Numbered from the stretch's first letter, positions 24,543 through 33,444 are shown. The stretch: 64,000 nt of DNA from Mesorhizobium sp. L-8-3 (GCF_016756615.1 NZ_AP023262.1:6573501-6637500); one strand, 5' to 3'. Notes: a model not told the origin generated them from the sequence alone. Numbers and translations: made by a program.

Positions 24543-25289
24543 ATGACCAGTGCACGTGCGACATCCACGGAACGGGCCTTTTCCCGAAGCGCCATGGCGG
24601 CTCTGCTTCTGGCGCTCCCGCTGGCGGGAGCCGCTGCCTTCATCAGCCTGGAGGCGCCGGCGCAGGAAGGCATTCCAATCCCTGCTCCCGGGTTGGACGA
24701 GGCGGCCGACCGTGGCGGCACCGAGGTCGCCGTCCTGGCCGGCGGATGCTTCTGGGGCGTGCAGGGCGTCTTCCAGCATGTGGCCGGCGTCAGCAATGCG
24801 GTCTCGGGCTACGCCGGCGGCGGACGAGACACGGCGCGCTACGACGTGGTCACCAAAGGCAGGACCGGACATGCCGAAGCCGTGCAGATCACCTATGATC
24901 CCCGCAAGATCAGCTATGGCCGCATCCTGCAGATCTACTTCTCGGTCGCGCATGACCCGACCACACTCAACCGCCAGGGGCCGGACCGCGGCACACAATA
25001 CCGCTCCGCCATCTTCCCGCTGGATGGCGAGCAGGCCAAAGTTGCCAAGGCCTACATCGCCCAGCTCGACAAGGCCGGGGTCTTCCGCGCCGACATCGTC
25101 ACAAGCATCGAGCCCGGCAAGGCGTTTTATCCCGCGGAGGCATATCACCAGGACTTCATGACGCTCAATCCCGACTATCCCTACATCGTCTATAACGACC
25201 TGCCGAAGATCGAGAATCTGAAACGCATCTTCCCCGACCTTTACCGAGCCGATCCGGTCCTGGTGTCGGAGGCCAAGGCCACGAACTGA
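24543..25289 (+). CDS. msrA: Peptide methionine-S-sulfoxide reductase, exported
   Basis: A 248-residue MsrA, which reduces methionine-S-sulfoxide in proteins. The catalytic motif is AGGCFWGVQGVFQHVAGV, followed by GYAGG, GHAEAVQITYDP, VAHDPTTLNRQGPDRGTQYR and the C-terminal AEAYHQDF. An N-terminal hydrophobic segment (AALLLALPLAGAAAFISLEA) indicates export or membrane anchoring. Only the active-site Cys is present, so regeneration must use an external reductant, not an internal resolving Cys. RBS GGAGG lies at 24532-24536. A free-Met-SO reductase is 3 kb downstream. Confidence 0.92.
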   Translation: MTSARATSTERAFSRSAMAALLLALPLAGAAAFISLEAPAQEGIPIPAPGLDEAADRGGTEVAVLAGGCFWGVQGVFQHVAGVSNAVSGYAGGGRDTARYDVVTKGRTGHAEAVQITYDPRKISYGRILQIYFSVAHDPTTLNRQGPDRGTQYRSAIFPLDGEQAKVAKAYIAQLDKAGVFRADIVTSIEPGKAFYPAEAYHQDFMTLNPDYPYIVYNDLPKIENLKRIFPDLYRADPVLVSEAKATN

Positions 25290-25442
25290 GGTTTCGCCGA
25301 CGCCGGAACGTTGTCGCCCGCCGACGTCCCGGCGGGGGCCGTCCGGTCAGGTCGCTCCTCGCCATTTGGTCGGCTCGGTACAATCGTTCGGAAAAAGCGA
25401 ATGTTCTGACGCCTAGAATGCGTTGGAAAGGCAGCCCCTGGA

Positions 25443-26537
25443 ATGCGACTCCAAGTCGGACATTCCTGGAGCATCATCGTGTCTTCGATTTCCTCACTGC
25501 CCGAGCTTGCGGGCTCCTCTTCGCGCAATCCGGCCCGGGCCCTGCCGCCGGCCGCATCCTACCCGCTCGCTCTGCTGCCGGGGGTCGTTCTTTCCGCGAT
25601 GGCTGCCGCCGTCGCGTTTTCCCTGCGCGAGCTTCCCGGCATTGCGGTCTTCAGCCCGATGATCCTGGCAGTCATCGCAGGCATGGTGTTCTCCAACGTG
25701 GTCGGCATGCCCGCGCAGGCCAAGGCCGGCGTCGCCTTTTGCCAGCGCAGCCTGCTGCGGCTGGCCATCGTGCTCCTCGGCTTCCAGCTCACGATCGGCC
25801 AGGTGACGTCGATCGGTGCGGCCGGCATCGGCGTCGTCGCGCTTACCCTGGTCGCGACATTCCTGTTCACCGTGTTCCTCGGCAGGCTGATCGGCGTCGA
25901 GCGCGGCCTGGCGAGCCTGATCGCGGCGGGCACGTCCATATGCGGGGCATCCGCAATCGTGGCGGCGAATTCCGTCGTCGCCGGGCGCGACGAGGACGTC
26001 GCCTATGCAGTCGCGGCGATCACCCTGTTCGGCACGATCGCCATGTTCCTGCTGCCGGCGCTCGCGCCGCTGCTCGATCTCGACCAGCACCGTTTTGGCC
26101 TGTGGGCGGGCGCCGCCATCCACGAGGTCGCCCAGGTCGTCGGCGCCGGCTTCCAATACGGTGCGGCAGCCGGTGAGACCGGAACTGTCGCCAAGCTCGC
26201 GCGGGTGGCGATGCTGGCGCCGATGCTTGTCGCTCTCGGCTTTTGCGCACGCCGGAGCGTTGCCGGCGGCACGGGCGCCCGGGCGCCGGTGCCCTGGTTC
26301 GTGTTCGCCTTCATCGGAACGGCGACCCTCAACAGCGTCGTTGAAATTCCGGCCGAGGCGAAGGCAGCGGCGGCCACCGTCACCACGATGCTGCTTTCGA
26401 TCGGGCTCGCCGCACTCGGGCTTCAGGCCGACATAGGCGAAATCCGCTCGCGTGGCCTTCGCCCGTTGATCCTTGCGCTTTCGGCGTTTCTGTTTATCGC
26501 CGGCTTCACCCTGTCGCTCGTAAAGCTTGTACTTTAA
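25443..26537 (+). CDS. YeiH family putative sulfate exporter
   Basis: A 364-residue membrane protein of the YeiH (PF03601, UPF0324) family with about ten helices. VFCQRSLLRLAIVLLGFQLT-type (FCQRSLLRLAIVLLGFQLTI), AAGTSICGASAIVAANSVVA, and GLWAGAAIHEVAQVVGAGF are the conserved blocks. The family is annotated as sulfate/sulfite exporters; direct evidence is limited. It is followed 9 bases later by a LysR gene, the same pairing as yeiH-yeiE. Start is uncertain by a few codons. Confidence 0.9.
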   Translation: MRLQVGHSWSIIVSSISSLPELAGSSSRNPARALPPAASYPLALLPGVVLSAMAAAVAFSLRELPGIAVFSPMILAVIAGMVFSNVVGMPAQAKAGVAFCQRSLLRLAIVLLGFQLTIGQVTSIGAAGIGVVALTLVATFLFTVFLGRLIGVERGLASLIAAGTSICGASAIVAANSVVAGRDEDVAYAVAAITLFGTIAMFLLPALAPLLDLDQHRFGLWAGAAIHEVAQVVGAGFQYGAAAGETGTVAKLARVAMLAPMLVALGFCARRSVAGGTGARAPVPWFVFAFIGTATLNSVVEIPAEAKAAAATVTTMLLSIGLAALGLQADIGEIRSRGLRPLILALSAFLFIAGFTLSLVKLVL

Positions 26538-26546
26538 AGGAAGAGC

Positions 26547-27476
26547 ATGACGCTGGAACAGTTGCGCATCTTCGTGGCCGTGGCCGAACGCGAACACGTG
26601 ACGCAGGCTGCCCGCGACCTGAACCTCACGCAGTCGGCGACCAGTGCCGCCGTCGCCGCGCTGGAAGCACGCTATGCGACGAAACTCTTCGACAGGGTCG
26701 GACGACGCATTGCCCTGACGGACGCCGGACGTCTCTTCCTCATCGAGGCCAAAGCCGTGCTGGCGCGGGCTTCGGCAGCTGAGTTGGTGCTGGCCGATCT
26801 CGCCGGCCTGAAGCGTGGCTCGCTCCACCTCGCCGCCAGCCAGACCGTCGGGAACTACTGGCTGCCGAGACATATCCAGGCGTTCCGCTCGGCCTATCCC
26901 GGCCTCTCGATAGGACTCACCATGGGCAATACCGAGACCGTGGCCGCCATGGTGCGCGACGGCACCGCCAATCTCGGATTCGTCGAGGGCGAGATCGACG
27001 ATCCGACGCTGTCGGTGCGGGCGATCGCAGAGGACGAGATGGTGCTCATCGCCCCCATCGGCCATGACTGGGGCAAGGCGGCGCGGAGCGAACGGATCGC
27101 GCTGAGGTCATCTCCCTGGGTGCTGCGCGAGTTCGGCTCCGGCACCCGCTCCATATTGGCGGCCATGCTCAAGGAACAGGCGATCCCCATGTCCGACATC
27201 GAGATCGCGGTGGTTCTGCCGACCAACGAATCCGTCCTTGGGGCCGTGGAGGCTGGCGCCGGCGTTACGGTGATCTCGAAGCTGGTTGCCGAGAGCGCGC
27301 TCCTCGCCGGCCGGCTGCAGGCCATCGACTATCCGGTGCCGCGCCGCCGGTTCTTCCTGCTGCGCCACAAGGAGCATTATGTCACGGCAGCCGAACGCGA
27401 ATTCGTCCGCCAGATCGACGTATCGCGACCCGGGCCGAAGAAGGGTTACGCGAGCGGAGAACTTGCGGCGACATAG
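26547..27476 (+). CDS. LysR regulator of the YeiH exporter (YeiE/CysB-like)
   Basis: A 309-residue LTTR with HTH EQLRIFVAVAEREHVTQAAR, DLNLTQSATSAAVAALEARY. The effector domain starts near SLHLAASQTVGNYWLPRHIQ. These residues resemble YeiE/CbbR-type regulators that sense sulfite or anionic metabolites (inference). It is probably cotranscribed with the exporter gene. Its 3' end overlaps the convergent GAF/fRMsr gene by 31 bases. Confidence 0.9.
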   Translation: MTLEQLRIFVAVAEREHVTQAARDLNLTQSATSAAVAALEARYATKLFDRVGRRIALTDAGRLFLIEAKAVLARASAAELVLADLAGLKRGSLHLAASQTVGNYWLPRHIQAFRSAYPGLSIGLTMGNTETVAAMVRDGTANLGFVEGEIDDPTLSVRAIAEDEMVLIAPIGHDWGKAARSERIALRSSPWVLREFGSGTRSILAAMLKEQAIPMSDIEIAVVLPTNESVLGAVEAGAGVTVISKLVAESALLAGRLQAIDYPVPRRRFFLLRHKEHYVTAAEREFVRQIDVSRPGPKKGYASGELAAT

Positions 27477-27943
27477 ATCGCCGCAAGCCGTTCGACACCG
27501 GCCTGATCGTCGCCATCGAACCGGCCCGGCGAAGGGCTATCCAGATCAAGAACGCCGAAAACCTTGCCGTCGCGGATGAGCGGCACCACGAGTTCCGATC
27601 GCGAAGCGGCATCGCAGGCAATGTGTCCGGGAAAGTCGTGCACGTCCTCGACGAGCACCGAGGCCCCGCGCTCGACCGCCGCGCCGCAGACGCCGCGTCC
27701 GACGGCGATGCGCACGCAGGCCGGCTTGCCTTGGAACGGTCCGAGAACCAGCTCTCCGGGCGTACGCAGAAAATAGAACCCGGCCCAGTTCAAGTCAGGC
27801 ATCGCTTCGAAGATCAGCGCGGAAGTGTTGGCCGCGTTTGCGATCGGATCGCTCTCGCCTGTCAGCAGTCCCGTCAGTTGATCCGCGAGTTCCCGATGGA
27901 ATTCGGGCTTGGCGAGGTTGGCGATGGACCTTGGCGCGAACAT
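27446..27943 (-). CDS. msrC: Free methionine-R-sulfoxide reductase (GAF domain)
   Basis: A 165-residue single-GAF-domain enzyme reducing free methionine-R-sulfoxide. MPDLNWAGFYFLRTPGELVL and GPFQGKPACVRIAVGRGVCG, then FPGHIACDAASRSELVVPL, carry the three conserved cysteines of fRMsr. ATG 27943 has GGAG upstream; a GTG at 27958 is in the same frame and less likely. It complements the exported MsrA upstream and is divergent from the NUDIX gene. Its stop lies inside the LysR coding end. Confidence 0.9.
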   Translation of the reverse strand: MFAPRSIANLAKPEFHRELADQLTGLLTGESDPIANAANTSALIFEAMPDLNWAGFYFLRTPGELVLGPFQGKPACVRIAVGRGVCGAAVERGASVLVEDVHDFPGHIACDAASRSELVVPLIRDGKVFGVLDLDSPSPGRFDGDDQAGVERLAAIYVAASSPLA

Positions 27944-27977
27944 GAAGTCGATCTCCACTTTGCGAGTCGTTCAGGCT

Positions 27978-28449
27978 ATGACCGATCCGACGATCAGAAA
28001 TCGCGGCCGCCGTCATCCGAGATGCGAAGTGGAACCTCCTGCTCGTGCGCAAGCGCGGAGCATCCGCTTTCATGCAGCCTGGCGGAAAGATCGAGATCTG
28101 CGAGCTTCCCGTCAATGCCATGGTGCGGGAATTGCGCGAGGAGTTGGGCGTCGTGATTGCCGGCGACGCGCCGACCCACATCGGCCGCTTCACCGCGCCG
28201 GTGGCGAACGAGCCCGGCTCGATGGTCGAAGGCGAAGTGTTCGAATTGACGCAGCCAGGCGAACCGGTGGCAATGGCCGAGATCGAGAAGATGCTCTGGC
28301 TCATTCCCGACCATGCCGGAGATAGCGAACTGGCCACGCTCACGCGCGATGCGATGATGCCGCGCTACAGGCGATCTTCGGAAGCTTCCGACAACGAGCA
28401 TTGTCACCGGCAAATCTCCATTTTGCCCTGGCATGGCCGTCTGATATGA
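27978..28449 (+). pseudogene. NUDIX hydrolase with a frameshift near the start
   Basis: The expected protein begins MTDPTIR in one frame (ATG 27978) and continues IAAAVIRDAKWNLLLVRKRG in the next, so one extra base at about 27998 (in an AAA run) breaks the frame. The downstream part has an intact Nudix box: GGKIEICE, then RELREELGV. No normal start exists in the second frame before the first beta strand; a GTG at 28045 would lose it. It is either a recent pseudogene, a sequence error in the A-run or a slippage site. Confidence 0.65.
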
Positions 28450-28478
28450 CACGCCATCCCGGCAAGCAGGCGGACGCC

Positions 28479-29414
28479 ATGGCAGCATCGAACACACCTA
28501 TCAGGATCGGCATCGTCGGCGTGGGAAAGATCGTCCGCGACCAGCACCTGCCTGCCCTGGCAAAAGATCCGGCCTATCGCCTGGTTGCGGCAGCCAGCCG
28601 TCACGGCAAGGTCGAGGACATCCCGAACTATCCCTCGATCGATGCCATGATCGATGCGGTTCCGGAACTCGATGCGGTTTCGCTCTGCATGCCGCCGCAG
28701 TTTCGCTTCGAGGCCGCGGTCAAGGCGCTTCAAGCCGGCAAGCACGTCTTTCTCGAAAAGCCGCCGGGCGCAACGGTGAGCGAGGTCGAGCTTCTGAGCC
28801 GCCTCGCGGCCTCCAGGGGCGTGTCGCTTTTCGCGAGCTGGCATTCGCGCTACGCGCCCGCGGTCGAAGCGGCCAGGACGTTCCTCGCTTCGACCCGCAT
28901 CAGGTCGGCCGCAATCAACTGGAAGGAAGATGTCCGCCGCTGGCATCCCAACCAGGAATGGATCTGGCAGCCGGGCGGATTCGGCGTCCTCGATCCCGGC
29001 ATCAACGCGCTGTCGATCGCCACGCATATCCTTCCCGCGGTGTTCGCGACATCGGCCACGCTCGATTTCCCGGAAGGCCGCCATGCCCCGATCGCGGCGC
29101 GGATCGACTTCAAGACGTCGGACGGCATCCCGGTGACGGCCGATTTCGACTGGCGCCAGACCGGCCCGCAGAGCTGGGACATCCTTGCCGAGACGGCTGC
29201 CGGATCGATGCTGCTATCGGGCGGCGGCGCCAGGCTCGCGATCGACGGCCGCGTCGTCCACGAGGAAGCCGAGGCCGAATATCCGATGCTCTACCGCCGC
29301 TTCGCCGAGATCGTGCGGGCGGGCGTGTCGGATGTCGACATCGCGCCGCTGCGCCATGTCGCCGATGCCTTCATGATCGGCAGGCACAATTTCGTCGAGC
29401 CGTTTCACGACTGA
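28479..29414 (+). CDS. Gfo/Idh/MocA oxidoreductase, galactose/arabinose 1-dehydrogenase-like
   Basis: A 311-residue NAD(P) enzyme. IRIGIVGVGKIVRDQHLPAL is the Rossmann motif, GKHVFLEKPPGATVSEVELL contains the EKP motif, and WHSRYAPAVEAARTFLAS, then NWKEDVRRWHPNQEWIWQPG match D-galactose/L-arabinose 1-dehydrogenases, the first step of the non-phosphorylating (De Ley-Doudoroff) route. ATG 28479 gives the correct N-terminus; upstream starts add an unrelated 26 residues. The neighbouring sugar ABC genes and GntR support a sugar role. The 3' end overlaps the GntR gene by 10 bases. Confidence 0.85.
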   Translation: MAASNTPIRIGIVGVGKIVRDQHLPALAKDPAYRLVAAASRHGKVEDIPNYPSIDAMIDAVPELDAVSLCMPPQFRFEAAVKALQAGKHVFLEKPPGATVSEVELLSRLAASRGVSLFASWHSRYAPAVEAARTFLASTRIRSAAINWKEDVRRWHPNQEWIWQPGGFGVLDPGINALSIATHILPAVFATSATLDFPEGRHAPIAARIDFKTSDGIPVTADFDWRQTGPQSWDILAETAAGSMLLSGGGARLAIDGRVVHEEAEAEYPMLYRRFAEIVRAGVSDVDIAPLRHVADAFMIGRHNFVEPFHD

Positions 29415-30256
29415 TCCGGCGAGGGCCGCTTGACGACCCCCGCCTGCCGAGGCGGCCGCCCCGATACGCCGGCGATGATGTCGTCGGTATTGGCCAGAAG
29501 CTTGCGTACCGCTGCGCGCGCGGCTTCCGGCCGCTTCAGCCGGATGCATTTCTCGATATTCTCATGCAGTGTCTGGGCATGGGCCAAGTCGTTCTGCTCA
29601 CGCGTGACGAAGATGAAGAGCTGATCGAAGGCGGACTCGATCAGCACGCCGAGCGGCACCAGCAATTCGTTGCCGGAGGCACGCAGGATCGCCAGGTGAA
29701 AGCGGGTGTCGGCCTCGGTGCGTTCCGGCAGCGAGCGCGCTTCGCCCATTTCACGACACGCGGCGCTGATCTCGGCCATCTGCTCTTCGCTGCGGCGCCG
29801 GGCGGCAAAGGCAGCGGCCTCCGGCTCGATCAGGTAGCGGAACTCCTGCACCGTCTTCAGGAACTTTTCGCGGTCGGGCGACATGGCGTACCAGGTGAGT
29901 ACGTCGCGATCGAGAAGGTTCCAGCGCTCGCGCGGTTCTACCCAACTGCCCACCTTCGGGCGGGAGTTGAGCAGTCCTTTGGCCATCAGCATCTTGATCG
30001 CCTCGCGCACGGCGGACCGGCTGACATCGAACATCTTCGCCCATCTCGCCTCGTTGGGCAGGATCGCGCCGGGCGGATAGTCGCCACGCACGATCCTGAG
30101 CCCGATCTCGTTGGCGATCGAGGCATGGACGCTGCTGCCGGGAAGTCGCGAGGCCTTGCCGCGGCGTATCGGGGCCGGCCCCGTGCCGCCGGACGACTGG
30201 GGCTGTGGCTCGGGTTCGTCCGCAGCCGCCCTGCCCCGCCTCTCGTCCACTGCCAT
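29405..30256 (-). CDS. FadR-type GntR regulator (FCD domain)
   Basis: A 283-residue regulator. The winged HTH reads EIGLRIVRGDYPPGAILPNE, ARWAKMFDVSRSAVREAIKM and LMAKGLLNSRPKVGSWVEPR. The FCD effector domain has TRFHLAILRASGNELLVPLG and AQTLHENIEKCIRLKRPEAA with metal-binding His positions. The frame is open far upstream into the permease, but ATG 30256 is the sensible start. It is the third gene of the minus-strand operon and should bind the palindrome at 32112-32126 in response to a sugar acid or sugar (inference). Confidence 0.9.
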   Translation of the reverse strand: MAVDERRGRAAADEPEPQPQSSGGTGPAPIRRGKASRLPGSSVHASIANEIGLRIVRGDYPPGAILPNEARWAKMFDVSRSAVREAIKMLMAKGLLNSRPKVGSWVEPRERWNLLDRDVLTWYAMSPDREKFLKTVQEFRYLIEPEAAAFAARRRSEEQMAEISAACREMGEARSLPERTEADTRFHLAILRASGNELLVPLGVLIESAFDQLFIFVTREQNDLAHAQTLHENIEKCIRLKRPEAARAAVRKLLANTDDIIAGVSGRPPRQAGVVKRPSPDQS

Positions 30257-30264
30257 GTCCGCCT

Positions 30265-31293
30265 CTAGCTGTCCGATCCGCGGTTGGCCCTGATGCGATC
30301 GAAGGCCACGGCGAGCACGATGAAACTCCCCACGAACGTACCCTGCCAGAACGTACTGATTCCGAGAAGCGTCAGACTGTTGCGTACGATCTCGATGAGT
30401 GCGGCACCAACCACCGACCCGAAGACCGTCCCGGCGCCGCCCATCAGATTGGCGCCGCCGATCACAGCCGCCGCAATGACGCTCAGTTCCATCGACTGGC
30501 CGAGATTGGTGGTGACGCCGCCGAGCCAGCCGGCCTCCAGCACGCCGGCAATGCCGGCGAACAAGGCCGAGAACATATAGACGCTGACCTTCAGGCGCCT
30601 CACCGCGATACCCGTCAGCACGGCGGCCTTCTCGTTGCTGCCGATCGCAAAAACGTGGCAGCCCCAGCGGGTCCATTTCAGGATAAGGCCGGTTATCACC
30701 GCCAGCAGAACAAGCACGATCACCGGATTGGCGATGCCGAGCGTCGAGCCTCCGCCCAACCAGAACAGATCCTGCTCGTCGGGCCCGAACCTGAACACCA
30801 TCTTGTTGTTGGAGAGGATCATGGCGGCACTTCGCGCGACGGACAGCATACCGAGGGTCACGACGAAGGGCGGAATGCGGATATAGGCGATCAACAGGCC
30901 GTTGATGAGACCGATCAGCAGTGAGACTGCCAGACCCGCAGCCACGCCGGCCCACAAGGGATGGCCGGCCTCCATGGTTATTCCCAATACCATCGCCGAG
31001 AGGCACAGGGTCGAACCGACCGACAGGTCTATGCCGCCGGAAATGATGACCACCGTCATGCCGAGGGCAACGATCGCCACGAAAGCGAAGTTACGCGTGA
31101 CGTTGAAGAGGTTCTGCGGCGTGGCGAAGGTGTCGGTTGCGAGGCTCAGAAACAGGCAGGCGACCACCGCAGCAAGAAAGACCCAGAAAGCCTGGCTGGC
31201 GAGGATCCAGGAGACCAGTGTATGGGTCTGCCTGTCGATCGCCTCGTCCGTGCCTGCGAGCATGGCGTCGGTCTGTCCGAAGGGCTTGTTCAT
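30265..31293 (-). CDS. Sugar ABC transporter permease, system 1
   Basis: A 342-residue RbsC/FrcC-like permease with about ten helices. DTFATPQNLFNVTRNFAFVA, IVALGMTVVIISGGIDLSVG and IGSNEKAAVLTGIAVRRLKV are the diagnostic family blocks. It imports a pentose or hexose with the ATPase encoded upstream (4-base overlap) and a binding protein, most likely the divergent one at 32291. The substrate is not defined by sequence. Confidence 0.92.
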   Translation of the reverse strand: MNKPFGQTDAMLAGTDEAIDRQTHTLVSWILASQAFWVFLAAVVACLFLSLATDTFATPQNLFNVTRNFAFVAIVALGMTVVIISGGIDLSVGSTLCLSAMVLGITMEAGHPLWAGVAAGLAVSLLIGLINGLLIAYIRIPPFVVTLGMLSVARSAAMILSNNKMVFRFGPDEQDLFWLGGGSTLGIANPVIVLVLLAVITGLILKWTRWGCHVFAIGSNEKAAVLTGIAVRRLKVSVYMFSALFAGIAGVLEAGWLGGVTTNLGQSMELSVIAAAVIGGANLMGGAGTVFGSVVGAALIEIVRNSLTLLGISTFWQGTFVGSFIVLAVAFDRIRANRGSDS

Positions 31294-32030
31294 AGGGCTT
31301 CGATCGCTCCCGTGATCAGTCCGGTGATCTCTTCCGGCGACGACTTGCTGGCCTCCCTGTCTGCCACCTTGGTGCCGCGGCGGAGCACAACGATGCGGTC
31401 GGCGACCGCGAAGACGTCGGGCATGCGGTGGCTGATGAGCACGACGGCCACACCCTGGCGCTTCAACTCGCGTACGAGGTTTAGCACCTCGGCGACCTGG
31501 CGGACGGAGATCGCCGCCGTCGGTTCGTCCATCAGCACGATATTCGCCGATGAAAGGCGCGTGCGCGCGATCGCCACCGCCTGGCGTTGGCCGCCCGACA
31601 TCTCCTTGACGTGAGAGCGCGGCCGCGTTTCCGACTTCAGTTCCCTGAAAAGCCTGGCGGCCGTCTGGTTCATTGCCGAATAGTCGAGGATGCGAAACGG
31701 GCCAAGCCAGCGCGTCAGCTCGCGACCGAGGAAGACGTTCACCGCCGCCGTGAGATTGTCGCAGAGCGCCAGATCCTGATAGACGATTTCGATCCCGCTT
31801 TCCCGCGCCTCGACAGGCCTGTGAAAGATCGTCTCCTTGCCATCGACGAAGATGCGCCCGTGGGTCGGCCGGTAGTTCCCGGCGATGATCTTCACAAGCG
31901 TCGATTTGCCGGCGCCGTTGTCGCCCATCAGCCCCACCACCTCACCGGCCTTGAGCGAGAGCGAAACATCGTCCAGCGCATGGATGGCGCCGAAATGCTT
32001 GGAGATACCCTCCAGCCGAAGAACGGTCAT
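31290..32030 (-). CDS. Sugar ABC transporter ATPase, system 1 (single domain)
   Basis: A 246-residue ATPase with only one nucleotide-binding domain, like FrcA and unlike RbsA. GLMGDNGAGKSTLVKIIAGN is Walker A, MSGGQRQAVAIARTRL the signature, IVLMDEPTAAISVRQVAEVL Walker B, VVLISHRMPDVFAVADRIVV the switch His. The frame extends to 32249, but ATG 32030 has GGGAGGAG upstream and gives the normal start MTVLRLEGISKHFGAIHAL. Confidence 0.92.
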   Translation of the reverse strand: MTVLRLEGISKHFGAIHALDDVSLSLKAGEVVGLMGDNGAGKSTLVKIIAGNYRPTHGRIFVDGKETIFHRPVEARESGIEIVYQDLALCDNLTAAVNVFLGRELTRWLGPFRILDYSAMNQTAARLFRELKSETRPRSHVKEMSGGQRQAVAIARTRLSSANIVLMDEPTAAISVRQVAEVLNLVRELKRQGVAVVLISHRMPDVFAVADRIVVLRRGTKVADREASKSSPEEITGLITGAIEAL

Positions 32031-32111
32031 GCGGCTCCTCCCGTGAGCAACCCGCCTATTAGCGCCGGAAACGCGAACAGCGTCAATATACGCATAAGGT
32101 GTTATAGTCTG

Positions 32112-32126
32112 ATTTGTCGGACAAAT
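32112..32126. promoter_or_regulatory. Putative GntR operator between divergent sugar genes
   Basis: A perfect palindrome ATTTGTC-G-GACAAAT in the 260-base region between the ATPase and the first binding-protein gene. The TTGTCNGACAA form is typical of FCD-type GntR operators, and such a regulator is encoded at 29405-30256. Confidence 0.65.
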
Positions 32127-32290
32127 ATTGACTCGCACCACGGCTTGCGCATACTGGCCTCGAAAGCGGACGGTGCTGGATAGCGGGCCGAGCGCGGCTG
32201 AGGGGACCGCGTTCGAGATACGTCGTCTTGAGGTGACAGGGGCTAGCACGGCCCGGATGCTTTCGCCAATCAGACAACAGGGAGGAAATC

Positions 32291-33283
32291 ATGAGGAAAT
32301 TGCTTGTTGGATTTCTGGCATCGGCTGCCCTTGGCCTGCTTGCGGGAAGCGCTTCGGCCGAAGACAAGGCCCTTGCGATCGTCGTGAAGGGCCTCGACAA
32401 TCCGTTCTTCGAACAGATCAATCTCGGTTGCCAGAAGTGGAACAACGAGAATGCCGGCAAGGGTTACAAATGCCTCTATACCGGCCCGGCCTCCAGCGCC
32501 GACGAGGCCGGTGAAATACAGATCGTCGACGACCTCTTGACGCGGCCGGACGTCGCGGCAATCGCAATCTCGCCCTCGAATGCGCCGCTGATGGCGAAGC
32601 TGCTCAAGGAGAGGGCGCCAAAGATCCCGGTGATGACAATCGACGCCGATCTCGGCAAGGACGATGCCGCGCTGCGAAAGACCTATCTCGGCACGGACAA
32701 CTATCTGATGGGCGTGAAATTCGCCGAACACCTGCAAAAGTTGAAGCCGGAAGGCGGCACGATCTGCCTGCAGCTTGGCAATGTCGCCGCCGACAACATC
32801 AATGCTCGTGCAGCGGGCACACGCGACACGCTGGCCGGTGCCAAGGGCACCGACAAGCTCACCGGCCAGAACGGCTGGACCGAGATCGCCGGATGTCCGC
32901 TGTTCACCAATGACCAGGCCGACCTTGCCAACCAGCAGATGGCCGACACCTTTACCGCCAATCCCGACCTCGACGCCTTCGTGCTGGAGGGCGGCTGGGC
33001 GCAGTTCGCCCCGCAGGCCTATGCCCAGGTCACCGACCAGGTGAAGGACAAGATGGCGTCCGGGAAGCTGGTCATCGTCGCCGGCGACACCCTGCCGCCG
33101 CAGATGGAGGCCCTCAAGGCAGGCCGCAGCCACGTCCAGGTCGGGCAGCGTCCCTTCGAAATGGGTTATCGAGCTCCGACCGTCATGCTCGACCTCATAG
33201 AAGGCAAGGCTGTCGAGCCGGTGATCTATACCGGCCTCGACGAATGCATGCAGGAGACAGTCGACTCCTGTATCGCCAAGTAA
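32291..33283 (+). CDS. Sugar-binding periplasmic protein 1
   Basis: A 330-residue type I periplasmic binding protein (RbsB-like, PF13407). The signal peptide ends GSASA-ED, followed by ALAIVVKGLDNPFFEQINLG, then ADEAGEIQIVDDLLTRPDVA, AIAISPSNAP and IPVMTIDADLGKDDAA. GQRPFEMGYRAPTVMLDLIE is the C-terminal lobe end. Cys pairs (CQKW/KCLY and late ECMQ/DSCIAK) could be disulfides. A strong RBS (GGGAGGAAATC) precedes the ATG. It probably serves ABC system 1. Confidence 0.9.
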   Translation: MRKLLVGFLASAALGLLAGSASAEDKALAIVVKGLDNPFFEQINLGCQKWNNENAGKGYKCLYTGPASSADEAGEIQIVDDLLTRPDVAAIAISPSNAPLMAKLLKERAPKIPVMTIDADLGKDDAALRKTYLGTDNYLMGVKFAEHLQKLKPEGGTICLQLGNVAADNINARAAGTRDTLAGAKGTDKLTGQNGWTEIAGCPLFTNDQADLANQQMADTFTANPDLDAFVLEGGWAQFAPQAYAQVTDQVKDKMASGKLVIVAGDTLPPQMEALKAGRSHVQVGQRPFEMGYRAPTVMLDLIEGKAVEPVIYTGLDECMQETVDSCIAK

Positions 33284-33297
33284 AGCGGAGACCGGTG

Positions 33298-33319
33298 TTC
33301 CGGCGGCATGCCGCCGGAA
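33298..33319 (+). terminator. Strong hairpin between the two binding-protein genes
   Basis: A 22-base perfect palindrome (11-base arms TTCCGGCGGCA) lies 15 bases after the first binding-protein stop. It has no T-run, so it is more likely a 3' stability element or attenuating stem than a terminator. Confidence 0.5.
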
Positions 33320-33444
33320 TGCTCTGGCTGCGTTTCAAAACGCCGGGATGCCGGATTCCCTAGCATGAGGAGCGGAAGGGGGAGCCCTATCGCTGTCGTA
33401 TTGGTTGCACGAGCAGACAAACATCATCAACCAGGGAGACCCAG

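Noticed and set aside
28045..28449. NUDIX gene starting at GTG 28045
   Set aside because: It would lack the first beta strand, which is present upstream in the same frame without a start codon; a frameshift explains this better.
29405..31006. One long GntR fusion protein
   Set aside because: The upstream 250 codons are antisense-like and overlap the permease in another frame; ATG 30256 gives a normal regulator.
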